DNA of 64,000 bases from UBA5499 sp002426275 (lineage in GTDB: Bacteria > Bacillota > DTU084): assembly GCA_937888735.1 (NCBI GenBank), contig CALASN010000164.1, forward strand, positions 28,336 through 92,335, written 5' to 3'. The position numbers were made by a program, and so were the translations under genes. This document shows positions 39,331 to 48,004 of the stretch, in pieces. The notes beneath the pieces are model-generated. The model made no database searches. It saw nothing but the letters and a program-made list of their open reading frames with translations, and was not told the origin of the DNA. How positions within the stretch are numbered: the stretch's first letter is position 1; every line of letters begins with the position of its first letter.

Positions 39331-39805
39331 TTCTCACCACATCCTTCCAGTAATTGACAAAGACGTACTTAGCGCTGACAATGATAATATAGCCTGGAAC
39401 AAGCCGAAATATGCAAAAGCCGCGTCCAGTTAAAGCCGGCTCCGGGCCAAAGACTGGTCTGACCGCGAAAGCCGCTTTCCTCGGGAAAAGCGGCTTTATT
39501 GCTCCCCACAGCAGCCACAGCAGTCCCGCGAGCCTGGCTGTCTGGGCAGCGTCGCCCGTCCCCACGGCAAGCTGCAGCGAGAAGGCGGTCATTTTGATTT
39601 TGCTCTCCAGGTAGATTTTTCGGAATAATTTGAGCTTCCGCCAGTTCGGTTGGCTGGTGGGCTCTTCGCCTTGGCTTTTTTTGCCAGCTGGAAGAGGAAA
39701 TGAGATCCCCAGCCAGCGCAGTTTGATTTTTAGCTCCGGCTCCAAACTGAGGCACAGATGCAGCGGGATAATGCAGAGCAGCAGGATGATGGCAAAGACT
39801 ATCAT
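39290..39805 (-). CDS. DUF2953 membrane protein
   Basis: ATG at 39805 with GGAGG 8 nt upstream; upstream in-frame codons to 39880 lack an SD. 171 residues. N-terminal membrane helix (MIVFAIILLLCIIPLHLCLSL), then EPELKIKLRWLGI, a basic linker, and a C-terminal second hydrophobic part (FCIFRLVPGYIIIVSAKYVF). DUF2953 genes sit next to ytfJ in clostridial genomes and are thought to serve sporulation, without a known reaction. Co-transcribed with ytfJ. Confidence 0.85.
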   Translation of the reverse strand: MIVFAIILLLCIIPLHLCLSLEPELKIKLRWLGISFPLPAGKKSQGEEPTSQPNWRKLKLFRKIYLESKIKMTAFSLQLAVGTGDAAQTARLAGLLWLLWGAIKPLFPRKAAFAVRPVFGPEPALTGRGFCIFRLVPGYIIIVSAKYVFVNYWKDVVRNAGRRNGKKAASD

Positions 39806-39903
39806 AGCTATATCCTCCCAATTTTGCCCGGGCAATATGTAAATCTTTCGCGCCTGTGAAGTCTTTTCATCCTGTTGCATACAATAAAACAGGAGGTGAG
39901 GCT

Positions 39904-41190
39904 GTGAGCAAAATCGTAGTGATTGGCGGGGGATGGGCAGGCTGCGCTGCTGCTGTGGCCGCCAGACAAGCCGGCGCCGAGGTGACGCTTCTGGAGCGCA
40001 CAGATATGCTTTTGGGCACAGGCCTGGTGGGAGGAATCATGAACAACAACGGCAGGCTCAGCGCTGCCTGGGAAGCGCGAGCCATGGGCGCAGGCGCGCT
40101 CTTCGCCTTAATTGACGCCACAGTGCTTCATACTCAGGTGGAGTTTCCCGGCCATCACCATGCCTCCCTGTATGATGTGAATAGAATAGAGCCCCTGGTT
40201 GCAGCCTACCTCGCCCAGCTGGGAATCAAAGTCCAGCTCTGCCAGAGAGCGGTCGACGTGGTCATGTCCGGAAAGACCATAGAAGCCGTGCTCACAGCGC
40301 AGAAACAAAAATATGAGGCTGACGCCTTTGTGGAAGCCACAGGCACGGCGGGACCTGTGGGCAATTGCCTTCGGTTCGATTCCAGCTGTGTAATGTGCAT
40401 TCTTCGCTGCCCGACTTTCGGTCCCCGGGTGAGCATCGCGGCTAAAGCCGGCGTGGCTGAGAATACGGATCATCTCTTCGAAGCCCTGAGCGGTTCCTGC
40501 AAATTGAGGAAGGCGTCGCTGGCCAATTGGGTCGTAGAGAAGCTGGAGCGGGACGGAGTGCTGTTAATTCCCATTCCAAAATTTTTAGCGGAGGAAGATT
40601 TGCTGCAGAAGAAAGCCTGCCAGCAATACGCGCTGAAAGAGTTTGCAACCAATCTGGTGCTGCTGCACACGGGATCTGTGAAGCTGATGGCGCCTTTCTT
40701 CCCTCTGGAGAAGCTGCGCACGATTCGCGGCTTTGAACAAGCTAAATTTGAAGATCCCTATTCGGGAGGCAGAGGCAACTCTGTCCGTTATTGCCTGATC
40801 ACTCCCCGGGATAATCAAATGCAAGTTGAAGGAGTGGAAAACTTATTTTGTGCCGGCGAAAAAGGAGGCCTGATGGTGGGCCATACGGAGGCCATCATCA
40901 CAGGAAGCCTAGCGGGATGCAATGCGGTGCGCGAAGCCAACGGACTGCCGCTGCTTCAGCTGCCAAGGGCATTAGCCTCTGGAGACTTCATCGCCTTTGT
41001 CCGGGAAGAACTGAGCCTGGGCGCTCACCAAATGGGCAAATACACCTTTGCGGGCTCGGTTTATTTTCAGCGCATGCGCGAGCAGGGGCTTTATACCACG
41101 GATTTGGGGAAAATAGAGAGGCGCGTCAAGCAGTGCGGCCTGGAAGGCGTTTTTTCTCAGCCTTTGGAAGGACGAAAAAAACGCGGTTGA
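39904..41190 (+). CDS. FAD-dependent oxidoreductase
   Basis: GTG at 39904, directly after CAGGAGGTGAGGCT. 428 residues. Nucleotide-binding IVVIGGGWAGCAAAVAARQAGA at the N-terminus, LGTGLVGGIMNNNGRL, VEATGTAGPVGNC, and C-terminal NLFCAGEKGGLMVGHTEAIITGSLAG put it in the GidA/FAD_oxidored superfamily. Cysteines in CVMCILRCPTF could be redox active. It follows the ytfJ region in several Firmicutes. The substrate is unknown. A promoter for the next operon overlaps its stop codon. Confidence 0.85.
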   Translation: MSKIVVIGGGWAGCAAAVAARQAGAEVTLLERTDMLLGTGLVGGIMNNNGRLSAAWEARAMGAGALFALIDATVLHTQVEFPGHHHASLYDVNRIEPLVAAYLAQLGIKVQLCQRAVDVVMSGKTIEAVLTAQKQKYEADAFVEATGTAGPVGNCLRFDSSCVMCILRCPTFGPRVSIAAKAGVAENTDHLFEALSGSCKLRKASLANWVVEKLERDGVLLIPIPKFLAEEDLLQKKACQQYALKEFATNLVLLHTGSVKLMAPFFPLEKLRTIRGFEQAKFEDPYSGGRGNSVRYCLITPRDNQMQVEGVENLFCAGEKGGLMVGHTEAIITGSLAGCNAVREANGLPLLQLPRALASGDFIAFVREELSLGAHQMGKYTFAGSVYFQRMREQGLYTTDLGKIERRVKQCGLEGVFSQPLEGRKKRG

Positions 41191-41215
41191 CAGGAATTGC
41201 GGCCGGTGATATTAT
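41187..41215 (+). promoter_or_regulatory. sigma-A promoter inside the end of the FAD oxidoreductase gene
   Basis: Consensus TTGACA (41187-41192), 17 nt, TATTAT (41210-41215) with an extended TGA just before the -10. The -35 contains the upstream gene's TGA. It would start transcripts near 41222, 28 nt before the small ORF coupled to rluB. Confidence 0.8.
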
Positions 41216-41249
41216 CCAGGTTGAAGAACAAACTGGAAGGAAGAGACAA

Positions 41250-41387
41250 GTGAAAAGATTCATCGGCCCAGGCCGCTTGGGTTCTAACGTTGCCGTTACA
41301 TTTGAGCGTGATGTTCCGCTTGTGGACAAGAAGGAAGAGCGGGTTCGGGGACTAGCCAACCTAAATCGTTGGGAAGCGCTGTCTTAG
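41250..41387 (+). CDS. 45-residue charged protein translationally coupled to rluB
   Basis: GTG (41250) follows GGAAGG by 9 nt and reads KRFIGPGRLGSNVAVTFERD, then DVPLVDKKEERVRGLANLNRWEALS. The stop TAG (41385-41387) shares its G with the GTG start of rluB. A consensus promoter lies just upstream. The frame could start earlier (TTG 41187), but that overlaps the promoter. Composition is charged, without membrane segment. Not recognised. Position suggests a leader or partner of the ribosomal RNA modification gene. Confidence 0.65.
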   Translation: MKRFIGPGRLGSNVAVTFERDVPLVDKKEERVRGLANLNRWEALS

Positions 41388-42175
41388 TGGAGCGTCTGCA
41401 AAAGGTCTTAGCCGCGCACGGCGTCGCTTCCAGACGTAAGGCGGAGGAGCTCATTTTAGCGGGTAGGGTTCAGGTTGATGGCAAAATCGTCAAGGAACTG
41501 GGAGTGCGGGTAAGCGCAAATTCTCAAATCGAAGTGGACGGGAAGGGCCTTTCGGACGAGCCCTTGACTTATCTCTTGCTGCATAAGCCGCCTGGGTACG
41601 TCACCACAGTCCATGATCCCCAAGGCAGACCAACCGTGCTGGAGCTTGTGCGCAGCCCCTTCCGTCTCTACCCGGTGGGAAGACTGGATTATGACAGCGA
41701 AGGCCTTTTGCTGCTCACCAATGACGGGGAACTGGCCAATATGCTCACCCACCCCAGATTCGGGATAGAAAAAACATATCGCGCCACAGTCCAGGGAATT
41801 CCGAGCGCAGCAAGCATAGAACGGCTTGCGCGGGGAGTGCGTTTGGAAGACGGCCTCACGCAGCCCGCGGATGTGAGGCTGGTTGCCGAGAGGGGAGAGC
41901 ACGCGGTTTTAGAGCTTACCATCCATGAGGGCCGCAAAAGGCAAGTGCGGAGAATGTGTCAGGCCGTCGGCCACAAGGTAATCAAGCTGGTACGGATTCG
42001 CTTTGGACCTCTAGTTCTCGGCGCTCTGCCGCCCGGAGCCACCAGATCCCTCTTCTCCCAGGAAAAAAAATCTTTGGAAAAGTTAAGGGAGGTAGGACGC
42101 AAAAAGCGACAGTCTAAGGGACATACTACAGACGGGGGTGGTGGCAGAAATGATTATGGTCAAAAACGGCGATAA
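41387..42175 (+). CDS. rluB: Ribosomal large-subunit pseudouridine synthase B
   Basis: GTG at 41387, in a TAGTG overlap with the small ORF. 262 residues. S4 RNA-binding domain (ERLQKVLAAHGVASRRKAEELILAGRVQVDG), then the RsuA/RluB catalytic core LYPVGRLDYDSEGLLLLTNDG with the catalytic aspartate in GRLDYDSEG, and IHEGRKRQVRRMCQAVGH. Makes a pseudouridine in 23S rRNA. It may be RsuA/RluE-like but RluB fits best. Basic glycine-rich tail; the next gene starts inside its end. Confidence 0.93.
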   Translation: MERLQKVLAAHGVASRRKAEELILAGRVQVDGKIVKELGVRVSANSQIEVDGKGLSDEPLTYLLLHKPPGYVTTVHDPQGRPTVLELVRSPFRLYPVGRLDYDSEGLLLLTNDGELANMLTHPRFGIEKTYRATVQGIPSAASIERLARGVRLEDGLTQPADVRLVAERGEHAVLELTIHEGRKRQVRRMCQAVGHKVIKLVRIRFGPLVLGALPPGATRSLFSQEKKSLEKLREVGRKKRQSKGHTTDGGGGRNDYGQKRR

Positions 42176-42626
42176 ATTTGAACGAGGAATCATGCGCGCG
42201 CGTTTGCGTTTTGATTTTAAAGGCATCAGTCGGCCGACCAGATTTTTCTTCGGCGCCAAAAGTCCGGTGGAGGTGGCGGAAGAAATCCGGGAAAAGCAGT
42301 TGGTGGCGTTTCAGCATGTGCCCATCCAGGGCATCGCCATTACGGAACTGGATGGGCAAGGCGAGATTTATACCATCTCAGACCCGCTCACAGCCGAAGA
42401 CGTGGCTTTTGCGCCGGTTGAGTTGGTGGTGGAGGCCAGCTCCCTGGAAGAATTGATTCGCTTTTCCCTCAGGGAAGAGTTTCGGAAAATCGATATTCTG
42501 GAGCCAAAGGAAATGTTTCTCACCCATTATGATGCTGAGAAAATGCTTTATCAAGTGGGAGAGGAGATGCGTCAGGCACGCTTCTTAGCCGCCCGCATAG
42601 AGGGTAAGGGCAGATGGGACGGGTAA
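42150..42626 (+). CDS. Hypothetical protein (159 residues)
   Basis: ATG at 42150 lies 8 nt after GGGGTGG; GTG 42138 and ATG 42156 are alternatives. It overlaps the end of rluB by 26 nt and the next gene by 13 nt, so it is part of the operon. Soluble, acidic, with ELDGQGEIYTISDPLTAEDVAFAPVELVVEA and MFLTHYDAEKMLYQVGEEMRQAR. No family is recognised. Its place between rluB and the HI0933 flavoprotein suggests a housekeeping role. Confidence 0.75.
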   Translation: MIMVKNGDKFERGIMRARLRFDFKGISRPTRFFFGAKSPVEVAEEIREKQLVAFQHVPIQGIAITELDGQGEIYTISDPLTAEDVAFAPVELVVEASSLEELIRFSLREEFRKIDILEPKEMFLTHYDAEKMLYQVGEEMRQARFLAARIEGKGRWDG

Positions 42627-43792
42627 TCGTCACAGGCGCGGGCCCGGCCGGGATGACGGCTGCCATTCATGCGGCCCGCGCAGGCGCGCGGGTTTTGCTA
42701 TTGGAAAAGAATCACGAGGCCGGCAAAAAGCTGCTGCTGACCGGCGGCGGCCGGTGTAATCTCACGAATACCCTGGCCGGAGAGCAGCTCGAAATTCAAT
42801 ATCCGGGCGCAGGCGGGTTTCTCTACAGCGCCTTTGCGCAATTCGGGCCGGCGGCCATTTGCGCTTTCTTTCGGGAGTTAGGAATGAATTTGCGCGTTGA
42901 AGAAGAGGGCAGAGTATTCCCTCGCTCAGGCGGTGCGGCAAGCGTAAGAGAAGTCTTGCTGGAGGAGCTGAGAAGGCGCGGGGTGGAGATTCTATATGAC
43001 CGAGAGGTGAGAAAAATCCTGCTCTCCCAGGGGCGAATCCGGGGCGTAGAGGCCGGGGAGGAATACGCGGCCAGTCAAGTTATTTTGGCTACAGGCGGCG
43101 CCTCTTATCCTGCCACCGGCGCGACCGGCGCCGGCTACGCGCTGGCCAAGAGCGTAGGCCACAAAGTGTCACCCTTGAAGCCTGCCTTGGCGTCGCTGTT
43201 GGTGAACGAACAATGGCTGCATTCCCTCTCCGGGGTGTCGCTTTCCGCAAGCTGCCGGCTAAGGCTGGGTAAAAAGACCGTCACGGGCACCGGAGAGCTG
43301 CTTTTCACCCACTTTGGCCTCTCCGGACCGTTGGCGCTGAATCTCAGCCGCTATCTGGAACCTGGCATGCAGCTGCAGCTGAATTTATTGCCTCAGCAAA
43401 ACAAAGAGGAACTGTTTTCCCCGCGAGAGTCCACAATCGGACAAAGACTGAGCGCGCTTTTGCCCCATAGGTTAAGCAAAAAGCTTTTAGAACTGGCGGG
43501 CATCGAGCCCGGCTTGCGGGCCTTGTCCCGGGCTCAGAGAACGGGACTGGCGGAGCTGGTGTTTGCCCTTCCGGTAAAGATCGCGGGCATAAAGCCGCTG
43601 GGAGAGGCTATGGTTACCTGCGGCGGAGTGGAACTGCGCGAAGTTGCTCCCCAAACTATGGCTTCCAAGCTGATCCCCGGTCTGTTCTTTGCCGGGGAGC
43701 TTTTGGATTTGGACGGAATCAGCGGCGGTTATAATTTGACGGTTGCTTTTGCCACAGGCGCTGTGGCCGGCGCCGCCGCAGGAGGCTTGTAA
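42614..43792 (+). CDS. HI0933-family flavoprotein (NAD(P)/FAD-dependent oxidoreductase)
   Basis: 392 residues. VIVTGAGPAGMTAAIHAARAGA FAD motif, KLLLTGGGRCNLTN, VILATGGASYPATGATGAGY, LLFTHFGLSGPLALNLSR and MVTCGGVELREV plus GLFFAGELLDLDGISGGYNL are the family's complete signature set. Members include BaiN-type reductases and possible RNA or bile-acid modifying enzymes; the local function is unknown. It is commonly upstream of cmk in Clostridia, as here. Confidence 0.94.
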   Translation: MGRVIVTGAGPAGMTAAIHAARAGARVLLLEKNHEAGKKLLLTGGGRCNLTNTLAGEQLEIQYPGAGGFLYSAFAQFGPAAICAFFRELGMNLRVEEEGRVFPRSGGAASVREVLLEELRRRGVEILYDREVRKILLSQGRIRGVEAGEEYAASQVILATGGASYPATGATGAGYALAKSVGHKVSPLKPALASLLVNEQWLHSLSGVSLSASCRLRLGKKTVTGTGELLFTHFGLSGPLALNLSRYLEPGMQLQLNLLPQQNKEELFSPRESTIGQRLSALLPHRLSKKLLELAGIEPGLRALSRAQRTGLAELVFALPVKIAGIKPLGEAMVTCGGVELREVAPQTMASKLIPGLFFAGELLDLDGISGGYNLTVAFATGAVAGAAAGGL

Positions 43793-43793
43793 T

Positions 43794-43982
43794 GTGGCTA
43801 ACTTTCAGGACAAGCTTTTAAAATTAGTCTTTAGCTTGCTGCTTTTGCTGATCCTCGCGCAGGCCTTGCTCCTTTTTGATAAACCGAGGCGTTTTCTTTC
43901 CCGGGTCGATCGCCTGGAGGGAAAACCGTGGCGGAATCAGCTTGCGCCAGCCGCGACTGATGTGGTAAACTATAGGAAATAA
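43794..43982 (+). CDS. Small single-pass membrane protein (62 residues)
   Basis: GTG at 43794, 8 nt after GGAGG and 1 nt after the preceding stop codon. Residues 10-27 (VFSLLLLLILAQALLLF) form one membrane helix followed by KPRRFLSRVDRLEG. The positive residues after the helix put the C-terminus inside. Short anchored peptides sit at this place in related operons. Function unknown. Confidence 0.75.
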   Translation: MANFQDKLLKLVFSLLLLLILAQALLLFDKPRRFLSRVDRLEGKPWRNQLAPAATDVVNYRK

Positions 43983-43998
43983 TTGGGTGGTGGTATTA

Positions 43999-44421
43999 GT
44001 GTTGGCGCATGAAAGCAGAGCAGTGGCTAAAGCCGCATTGGGCATCGCATTGACTTTTACCCATGAAGAGGAAGCCAAGCTGAAAGAAATGCTGGCCAAA
44101 GCGGAGATCCTGGCGGTGGGCGTAGACTATGGAGGAGAGTTTTCCACTTCCATAGGCAAGATTGTGGAGCGCGCAGTGGTGGCTGCCAAACGCGAGGGCG
44201 TGATCAGCTCCGCTCACGCGGAAGAAGGGGCAGTTGCCGGAGCCACCCATGAGGCTTTGATGCAGATTTCTTCCCGAGCCATGGGACTGAATGTGGGAGG
44301 CAAGATTGGCGTAGCGCGGCGAGGAGAGCACATCAGCGCCGCGATTTTCGTCAGCATCGGGCTGCTCCATTTGGACGATGTGGCCATTGGTCTGGGCCAC
44401 AGGGCGCTGAACCTATGCTGA
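43999..44421 (+). CDS. HutP-family RNA-binding regulator
   Basis: Starts at one of several GTGs; 43999 has GGGTGGTGG at 5 nt. About 140 residues. HutP-like core: GVDYGGEFSTSIGKIVERAVVAAKREGVISSAH, EEGAVAGATHEALMQ, GLNVGGKIGVARRGEHISAAIFVSIGLLHLDDVAIGLGHR. In Bacillus, HutP binds histidine and Mg2+ and antiterminates the hut mRNA by binding NAG triplets. The histidines of the metal/ligand site appear in THEA, EHIS and GHR positions. Here it overlaps aroH by 7 nt and heads the aroH-hisC-aroF-tyrA-aroA cluster, so RNA-based control by an amino acid is a reasonable guess. Confidence 0.85.
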   Translation: MLAHESRAVAKAALGIALTFTHEEEAKLKEMLAKAEILAVGVDYGGEFSTSIGKIVERAVVAAKREGVISSAHAEEGAVAGATHEALMQISSRAMGLNVGGKIGVARRGEHISAAIFVSIGLLHLDDVAIGLGHRALNLC

Positions 44422-44780
44422 GGCTATGGGGGATCAGAGGGGCCGTCACTCTGCCCGCAGATACCAAAGAGGAGATGCACAGAGCCGTCTTTGAGCTTGT
44501 GGGGCAGCTTGAACGCCGCAATAATCTGGAACAGCAGAATATTGTGAGCGCAATTTTCACCACCACCCCGGATTTAAACTGCGCGTTTCCTGCTACCTGC
44601 GCCCGAGAGGCAGGCTGGAGCGACGTGCCCATGCTCTGCATGCACGAGCTGGCGCCTGAAGGAAGCCTGCCTCTGTGCCTGCGGGTGCTGGTGCACGCTT
44701 ATCTCCGGCAGGCGCCGACGCATGTGTATTTGCGCCGGGCCAAAGAATTGCGCCCGGATTTAGCCAGAGAGGAGAGCTGA
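44415..44780 (+). CDS. aroH: Monofunctional chorismate mutase (AroH type)
   Basis: 121 residues; RLWGIRGAVTLPADTKEEMHRAV, IVSAIFTTTPDLNCAFPATCAR, MLCMHELAPEGSLPLCLRVLVH. Catalytic residues of the Bacillus enzyme are seen: R in GIRGA, E in the ELAPEG segment, C in CAFPA and R in LRVLVH. Converts chorismate to prephenate, feeding TyrA. Overlaps hutP and is separated from hisC by one base. Confidence 0.96.
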   Translation: MLRLWGIRGAVTLPADTKEEMHRAVFELVGQLERRNNLEQQNIVSAIFTTTPDLNCAFPATCAREAGWSDVPMLCMHELAPEGSLPLCLRVLVHAYLRQAPTHVYLRRAKELRPDLAREES

Positions 44781-44781
44781 G

Positions 44782-45864
44782 ATGAAATTCAGGGAAGAGT
44801 TGCTGAACATTAAACCGTATGTGCCGGGAAAGCCAATTGAAGAGGTTAAACGGGAATTGGGGCTTTCTGATGTGATCAAACTGGCCTCCAATGAGAATCC
44901 CTTGGGGCCTTCGCCCTTAGGCGTGGCCGCAGCCGTGGAGGCGACGTCCAAGCTTAATTATTATCCTGACGGCGCTTGCTTTGAGTTGAAAGAGGAGCTG
45001 AGCAAACGCCTGGAAGTGGATAGCTCGCAAGTGATTTTAGGCAATGGCTCCGACGAGATCATCAAGCTATTGGCGGAGACTTTTCTCTATCCAGGCGACG
45101 AGGTGATCGTAGGCAAGCATACTTTCGGCGAATACGAGTTTGCTGCCAAGTTAATGGGCGGCAAGTTGATTGTAATTGAGCCTAAGGATTGGCGCGAGGA
45201 TCTGGCGGCCATGAGCGACGCAGTTACCTCCCGCACGCGCCTGGTGTTCGTGGGCAATCCCAATAATCCTTTGGGAACCGCGGTAAAGCGCCGAGAGGTA
45301 GACGCGTTTTTGGCCAAGTTGCCTGAGGATGCTATTTTAGTTTTAGATGAGGCTTATCGCGAATATGTCACGGATCCGGATTATCCCGAGAGCATAGAGT
45401 ATATCAAAGCGGGCAAAAACGTAGTGGCGCTGCGCACGTTCTCAAAAATTTACGGTCTTGCCGGCCTGCGGGTGGGCTATGGGATCGCCAAAGCCGAGCT
45501 CATCTCCGCCCTCAGCCGCGCCAGGGAGCCTTTTAATGTCAACTCTCTGGCCCAGGCCGCAGCCCGAGCCGCTCTTGCCGATAGCGGGCACATAGCGGAG
45601 AGCAAACGGATAAACGAAGAAGGTAAGGCCTATTTATACCGGGAATTTGAACGTTTAGGTCTCGCTTATCTGCCCACGGAAGCCAATTTTATTCTGGTGC
45701 AGGTGGGCAGATCAAGCGCGGAAGTGTTCCGCAAACTCATGGCTCTTGGCGTGATCGTCCGTACAGGCGATATTTTTGGACTTCCGGACTTCATTCGCGT
45801 CAGCATAGGTTTGCCGGCGGAGAACAGAAGATTCATTTCAGCGCTCTGTGAGATTTTAAACTGA
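44782..45864 (+). CDS. hisC: Histidinol-phosphate aminotransferase (aromatic-type)
   Basis: 360 residues; PLP fold I. NENPLGPSP, GNGSDEII, FVGNPNNPLGTAV, VLDEAYREY and RTFSKIYGLAGLRVGYG with Schiff-base lysine in TFSKIYG. In Clostridia this enzyme also transaminates phenylpyruvate/hydroxyphenylpyruvate; its place between aroH and aroF points to a dual role in histidine and tyrosine/phenylalanine synthesis. Confidence 0.95.
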   Translation: MKFREELLNIKPYVPGKPIEEVKRELGLSDVIKLASNENPLGPSPLGVAAAVEATSKLNYYPDGACFELKEELSKRLEVDSSQVILGNGSDEIIKLLAETFLYPGDEVIVGKHTFGEYEFAAKLMGGKLIVIEPKDWREDLAAMSDAVTSRTRLVFVGNPNNPLGTAVKRREVDAFLAKLPEDAILVLDEAYREYVTDPDYPESIEYIKAGKNVVALRTFSKIYGLAGLRVGYGIAKAELISALSRAREPFNVNSLAQAAARAALADSGHIAESKRINEEGKAYLYREFERLGLAYLPTEANFILVQVGRSSAEVFRKLMALGVIVRTGDIFGLPDFIRVSIGLPAENRRFISALCEILN

Positions 45865-45900
45865 GCAGGAAAGTAGAACGGTAGGACGGAGGGATTTATC

Positions 45901-46929
45901 ATGATTGTTGTGATGAAAGAAGGGGCAGGAAAGCAGGAAATCGCCAATGTAGTAGCGCGGCTTGAAGAGTATGGTTTCGCCATTCATCTTTCCCAGGGCG
46001 TAACCCGCACCATCATCGGTGCCATCGGAGATAAAAAGCCAGTCTACCTGCAGTCCATCGAGGCCATGAGCGGAGTAGAGAAATTGGTGCCCATCATGGA
46101 GCCTTATAAACTCGTGAGCCGCAGCTTTCAAAAAGAAACCACTGTGGTAAAAGTGGGGACAGTCAAAATCGGCGGGCCGGAGATAGTGGTGATGGCCGGG
46201 CCCTGCGCCGTGGAAAACAAAGAGCAGCTTTTCGCCGCAGCCGGAGCTGTGAAAGCTTCCGGAGCCAGCATTCTCCGCGGCGGCGCGTTCAAACCCAGAA
46301 CCTCGCCTTACTCTTTTCAAGGTTTGGAGGAAGAGGGACTGAAGATCCTCGCCGGCGCCCGGGAAGAGTTCGGTTTGCCTGTGGTGACGGAAGTGGTGGA
46401 TCCCAAAGACGTGGAATTGGTCGCCCGGTATGCGGACATGCTGCAGGTTGGCGCCCGCAATATGCAAAATTTTTCCTTGCTGCGGGAGGTGGGGCGCAGC
46501 GGGCTGCCCGTGCTGCTGAAACGCGGCCTGGCCGCCACTGTGGAAGAATGGCTGATGGCTGCCGAATATATCCTCTCCGAGGGGAACAGGCAGGTTGTGC
46601 TCTGCGAGCGGGGAATCCGCACTTATGAGACTCAAACCCGCAACACCTTGGATCTGAGCGCCGTGCCGCTGGCAAAGGAGCTTGGCCACTTGCCCATCAT
46701 CGTGGATCCCAGTCACGCTTCAGGACGCTGGCGCCTGGTGCCGCCTCTGGCCAGGGCCGCCATCGCCGCAGGTGCGGACGGAATCATGGTGGAAGTGCAT
46801 CCCAATCCCGAACAGGCTTTTTCCGACGGGCCGCAATCGCTCAAGCCTGAGAATTTTCAGGAATTAATGACGCAGCTTGCCGCGTTGTGCCCGGCGTTGG
46901 GCAGAAAGCTGGCCGGCTGTCATGGCTAA
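45901..46929 (+). CDS. aroF: 3-deoxy-7-phosphoheptulonate synthase
   Basis: 342 residues. N-terminal regulatory ferredoxin-like (ACT-like) domain (MIVVMKEGAGKQEIANVVARLE), then the beta-type DAHP synthase barrel: VVMAGPCAVENKEQL, ASILRGGAFKPRTSPYSFQGL, QVGARNMQNFSLL, LCERGIRTYETQTRN, IIVDPSHASGRW, IMVEVHPNPEQAFSDG. Metal ligands C, H, E and D are in place. First step of the shikimate pathway. Overlaps tyrA by 8 nt. Confidence 0.97.
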   Translation: MIVVMKEGAGKQEIANVVARLEEYGFAIHLSQGVTRTIIGAIGDKKPVYLQSIEAMSGVEKLVPIMEPYKLVSRSFQKETTVVKVGTVKIGGPEIVVMAGPCAVENKEQLFAAAGAVKASGASILRGGAFKPRTSPYSFQGLEEEGLKILAGAREEFGLPVVTEVVDPKDVELVARYADMLQVGARNMQNFSLLREVGRSGLPVLLKRGLAATVEEWLMAAEYILSEGNRQVVLCERGIRTYETQTRNTLDLSAVPLAKELGHLPIIVDPSHASGRWRLVPPLARAAIAAGADGIMVEVHPNPEQAFSDGPQSLKPENFQELMTQLAALCPALGRKLAGCHG

Positions 46930-48004
46930 AACTTGTCTCATTGCGGGCGTTGGCCTCATCGGAGGCTCCTTTGGCCTTGCGCTGCGGCAGAGCGGCTGGG
47001 GAAGGGTTTTGGGCGCGGATTCCAGTCAGGAAGCTTTAGCCGAGGCTCTGCGCGTCGGGGCAATCGACGCGGCCGTCCGGCTGGAAGAAACGGCAGATGT
47101 GGAGTGCGCCATTGTGGCCACGCCGGTCTTGGAAGTGATCCCCACTTGCCAGAAGCTGTTTTCCATCTTGCCGCCGCAAGCCATTGTGCTGGATACGGCC
47201 AGCACCAAAGGGGCGATTGTGCAGAAAGCTCAGGAATTGTTTCCGGGACGCTTCATTGGGGGACATCCCATGGCGGGCTCCGAGCGGGGTGGCATTACCG
47301 CGGCGGATCCCTATTTGTTTCAAAACGCTCCGTTTATCCTCACGCCTGGCTCGGACGTTTCTTCTCAAACCATAGCTTATGTCCAGCAGCTGGTAAGCAA
47401 GACCGGAGCGGTTCCCATTAGCCTTTCCGCCCAGCGGCACGATCAGATCGTGGGGATGGTCAGTCACCTGCCGCACTTGTGCGCAGTGGCGCTGCTGAAC
47501 ACCATTGCTGGCTTTGAAGATAAGGATCTAGCCTTGACGCTTGCGGCAGGTGGCTTTTGTGATCTCACCCGGGTAGCCAGCGGCAGCCCCAAGCTGTGGC
47601 GGGAGATTTTGGGCAGCAATCGCTGGGTGGCAGCCTCCCTCGTCGGCCGGCTGCAAAAGTCTTTACAGGCTCTAAAAGAGCTTTTGGAACAGGGAGAACT
47701 CTCCGGACTGGAAGCGCTCCTGGCTGACGCGCAAAAAACCCGCAGTTTGCTGCCTCTGCGCAGAAAGGGCCTCCTGGGCTCAAGTTTTCAGTTGGTATTG
47801 TCGCTGCCGGACGAACCCGGTTCTTTGGCTGCTGTCACCGGGCTTCTGGCGGAAAAAGAGATCAATATTCAGGATTTGGAGATCTTGCGGATTCGAGAAG
47901 GGGAAGGGGGAACTGTGAGAGTGAGCTTTCGCGATCAGAACGCCCAAGAGGCTGCCCGCGGTATTCTGGCGGCTGCCGGCTTTCAGCCTCTCCGCCAGGA
48001 ATGA
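46922..48004 (+). CDS. tyrA: Prephenate dehydrogenase with ACT domain
   Basis: ATG at 46922 (frame starts further upstream at 46877 lack an SD). 360 residues. NAD motif GVGLIGGSFGLALR, LDTASTKGAIVQ, GGHPMAGSERGGI and RHDQIVGMVSHLPHL with catalytic H; C-terminal ACT domain (FQLVLSLPDEPGSLAAVTGLL) for tyrosine feedback. Converts prephenate to 4-hydroxyphenylpyruvate. Shares ATGA with aroA. Confidence 0.96.
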   Translation: MAKTCLIAGVGLIGGSFGLALRQSGWGRVLGADSSQEALAEALRVGAIDAAVRLEETADVECAIVATPVLEVIPTCQKLFSILPPQAIVLDTASTKGAIVQKAQELFPGRFIGGHPMAGSERGGITAADPYLFQNAPFILTPGSDVSSQTIAYVQQLVSKTGAVPISLSAQRHDQIVGMVSHLPHLCAVALLNTIAGFEDKDLALTLAAGGFCDLTRVASGSPKLWREILGSNRWVAASLVGRLQKSLQALKELLEQGELSGLEALLADAQKTRSLLPLRRKGLLGSSFQLVLSLPDEPGSLAAVTGLLAEKEINIQDLEILRIREGEGGTVRVSFRDQNAQEAARGILAAAGFQPLRQE

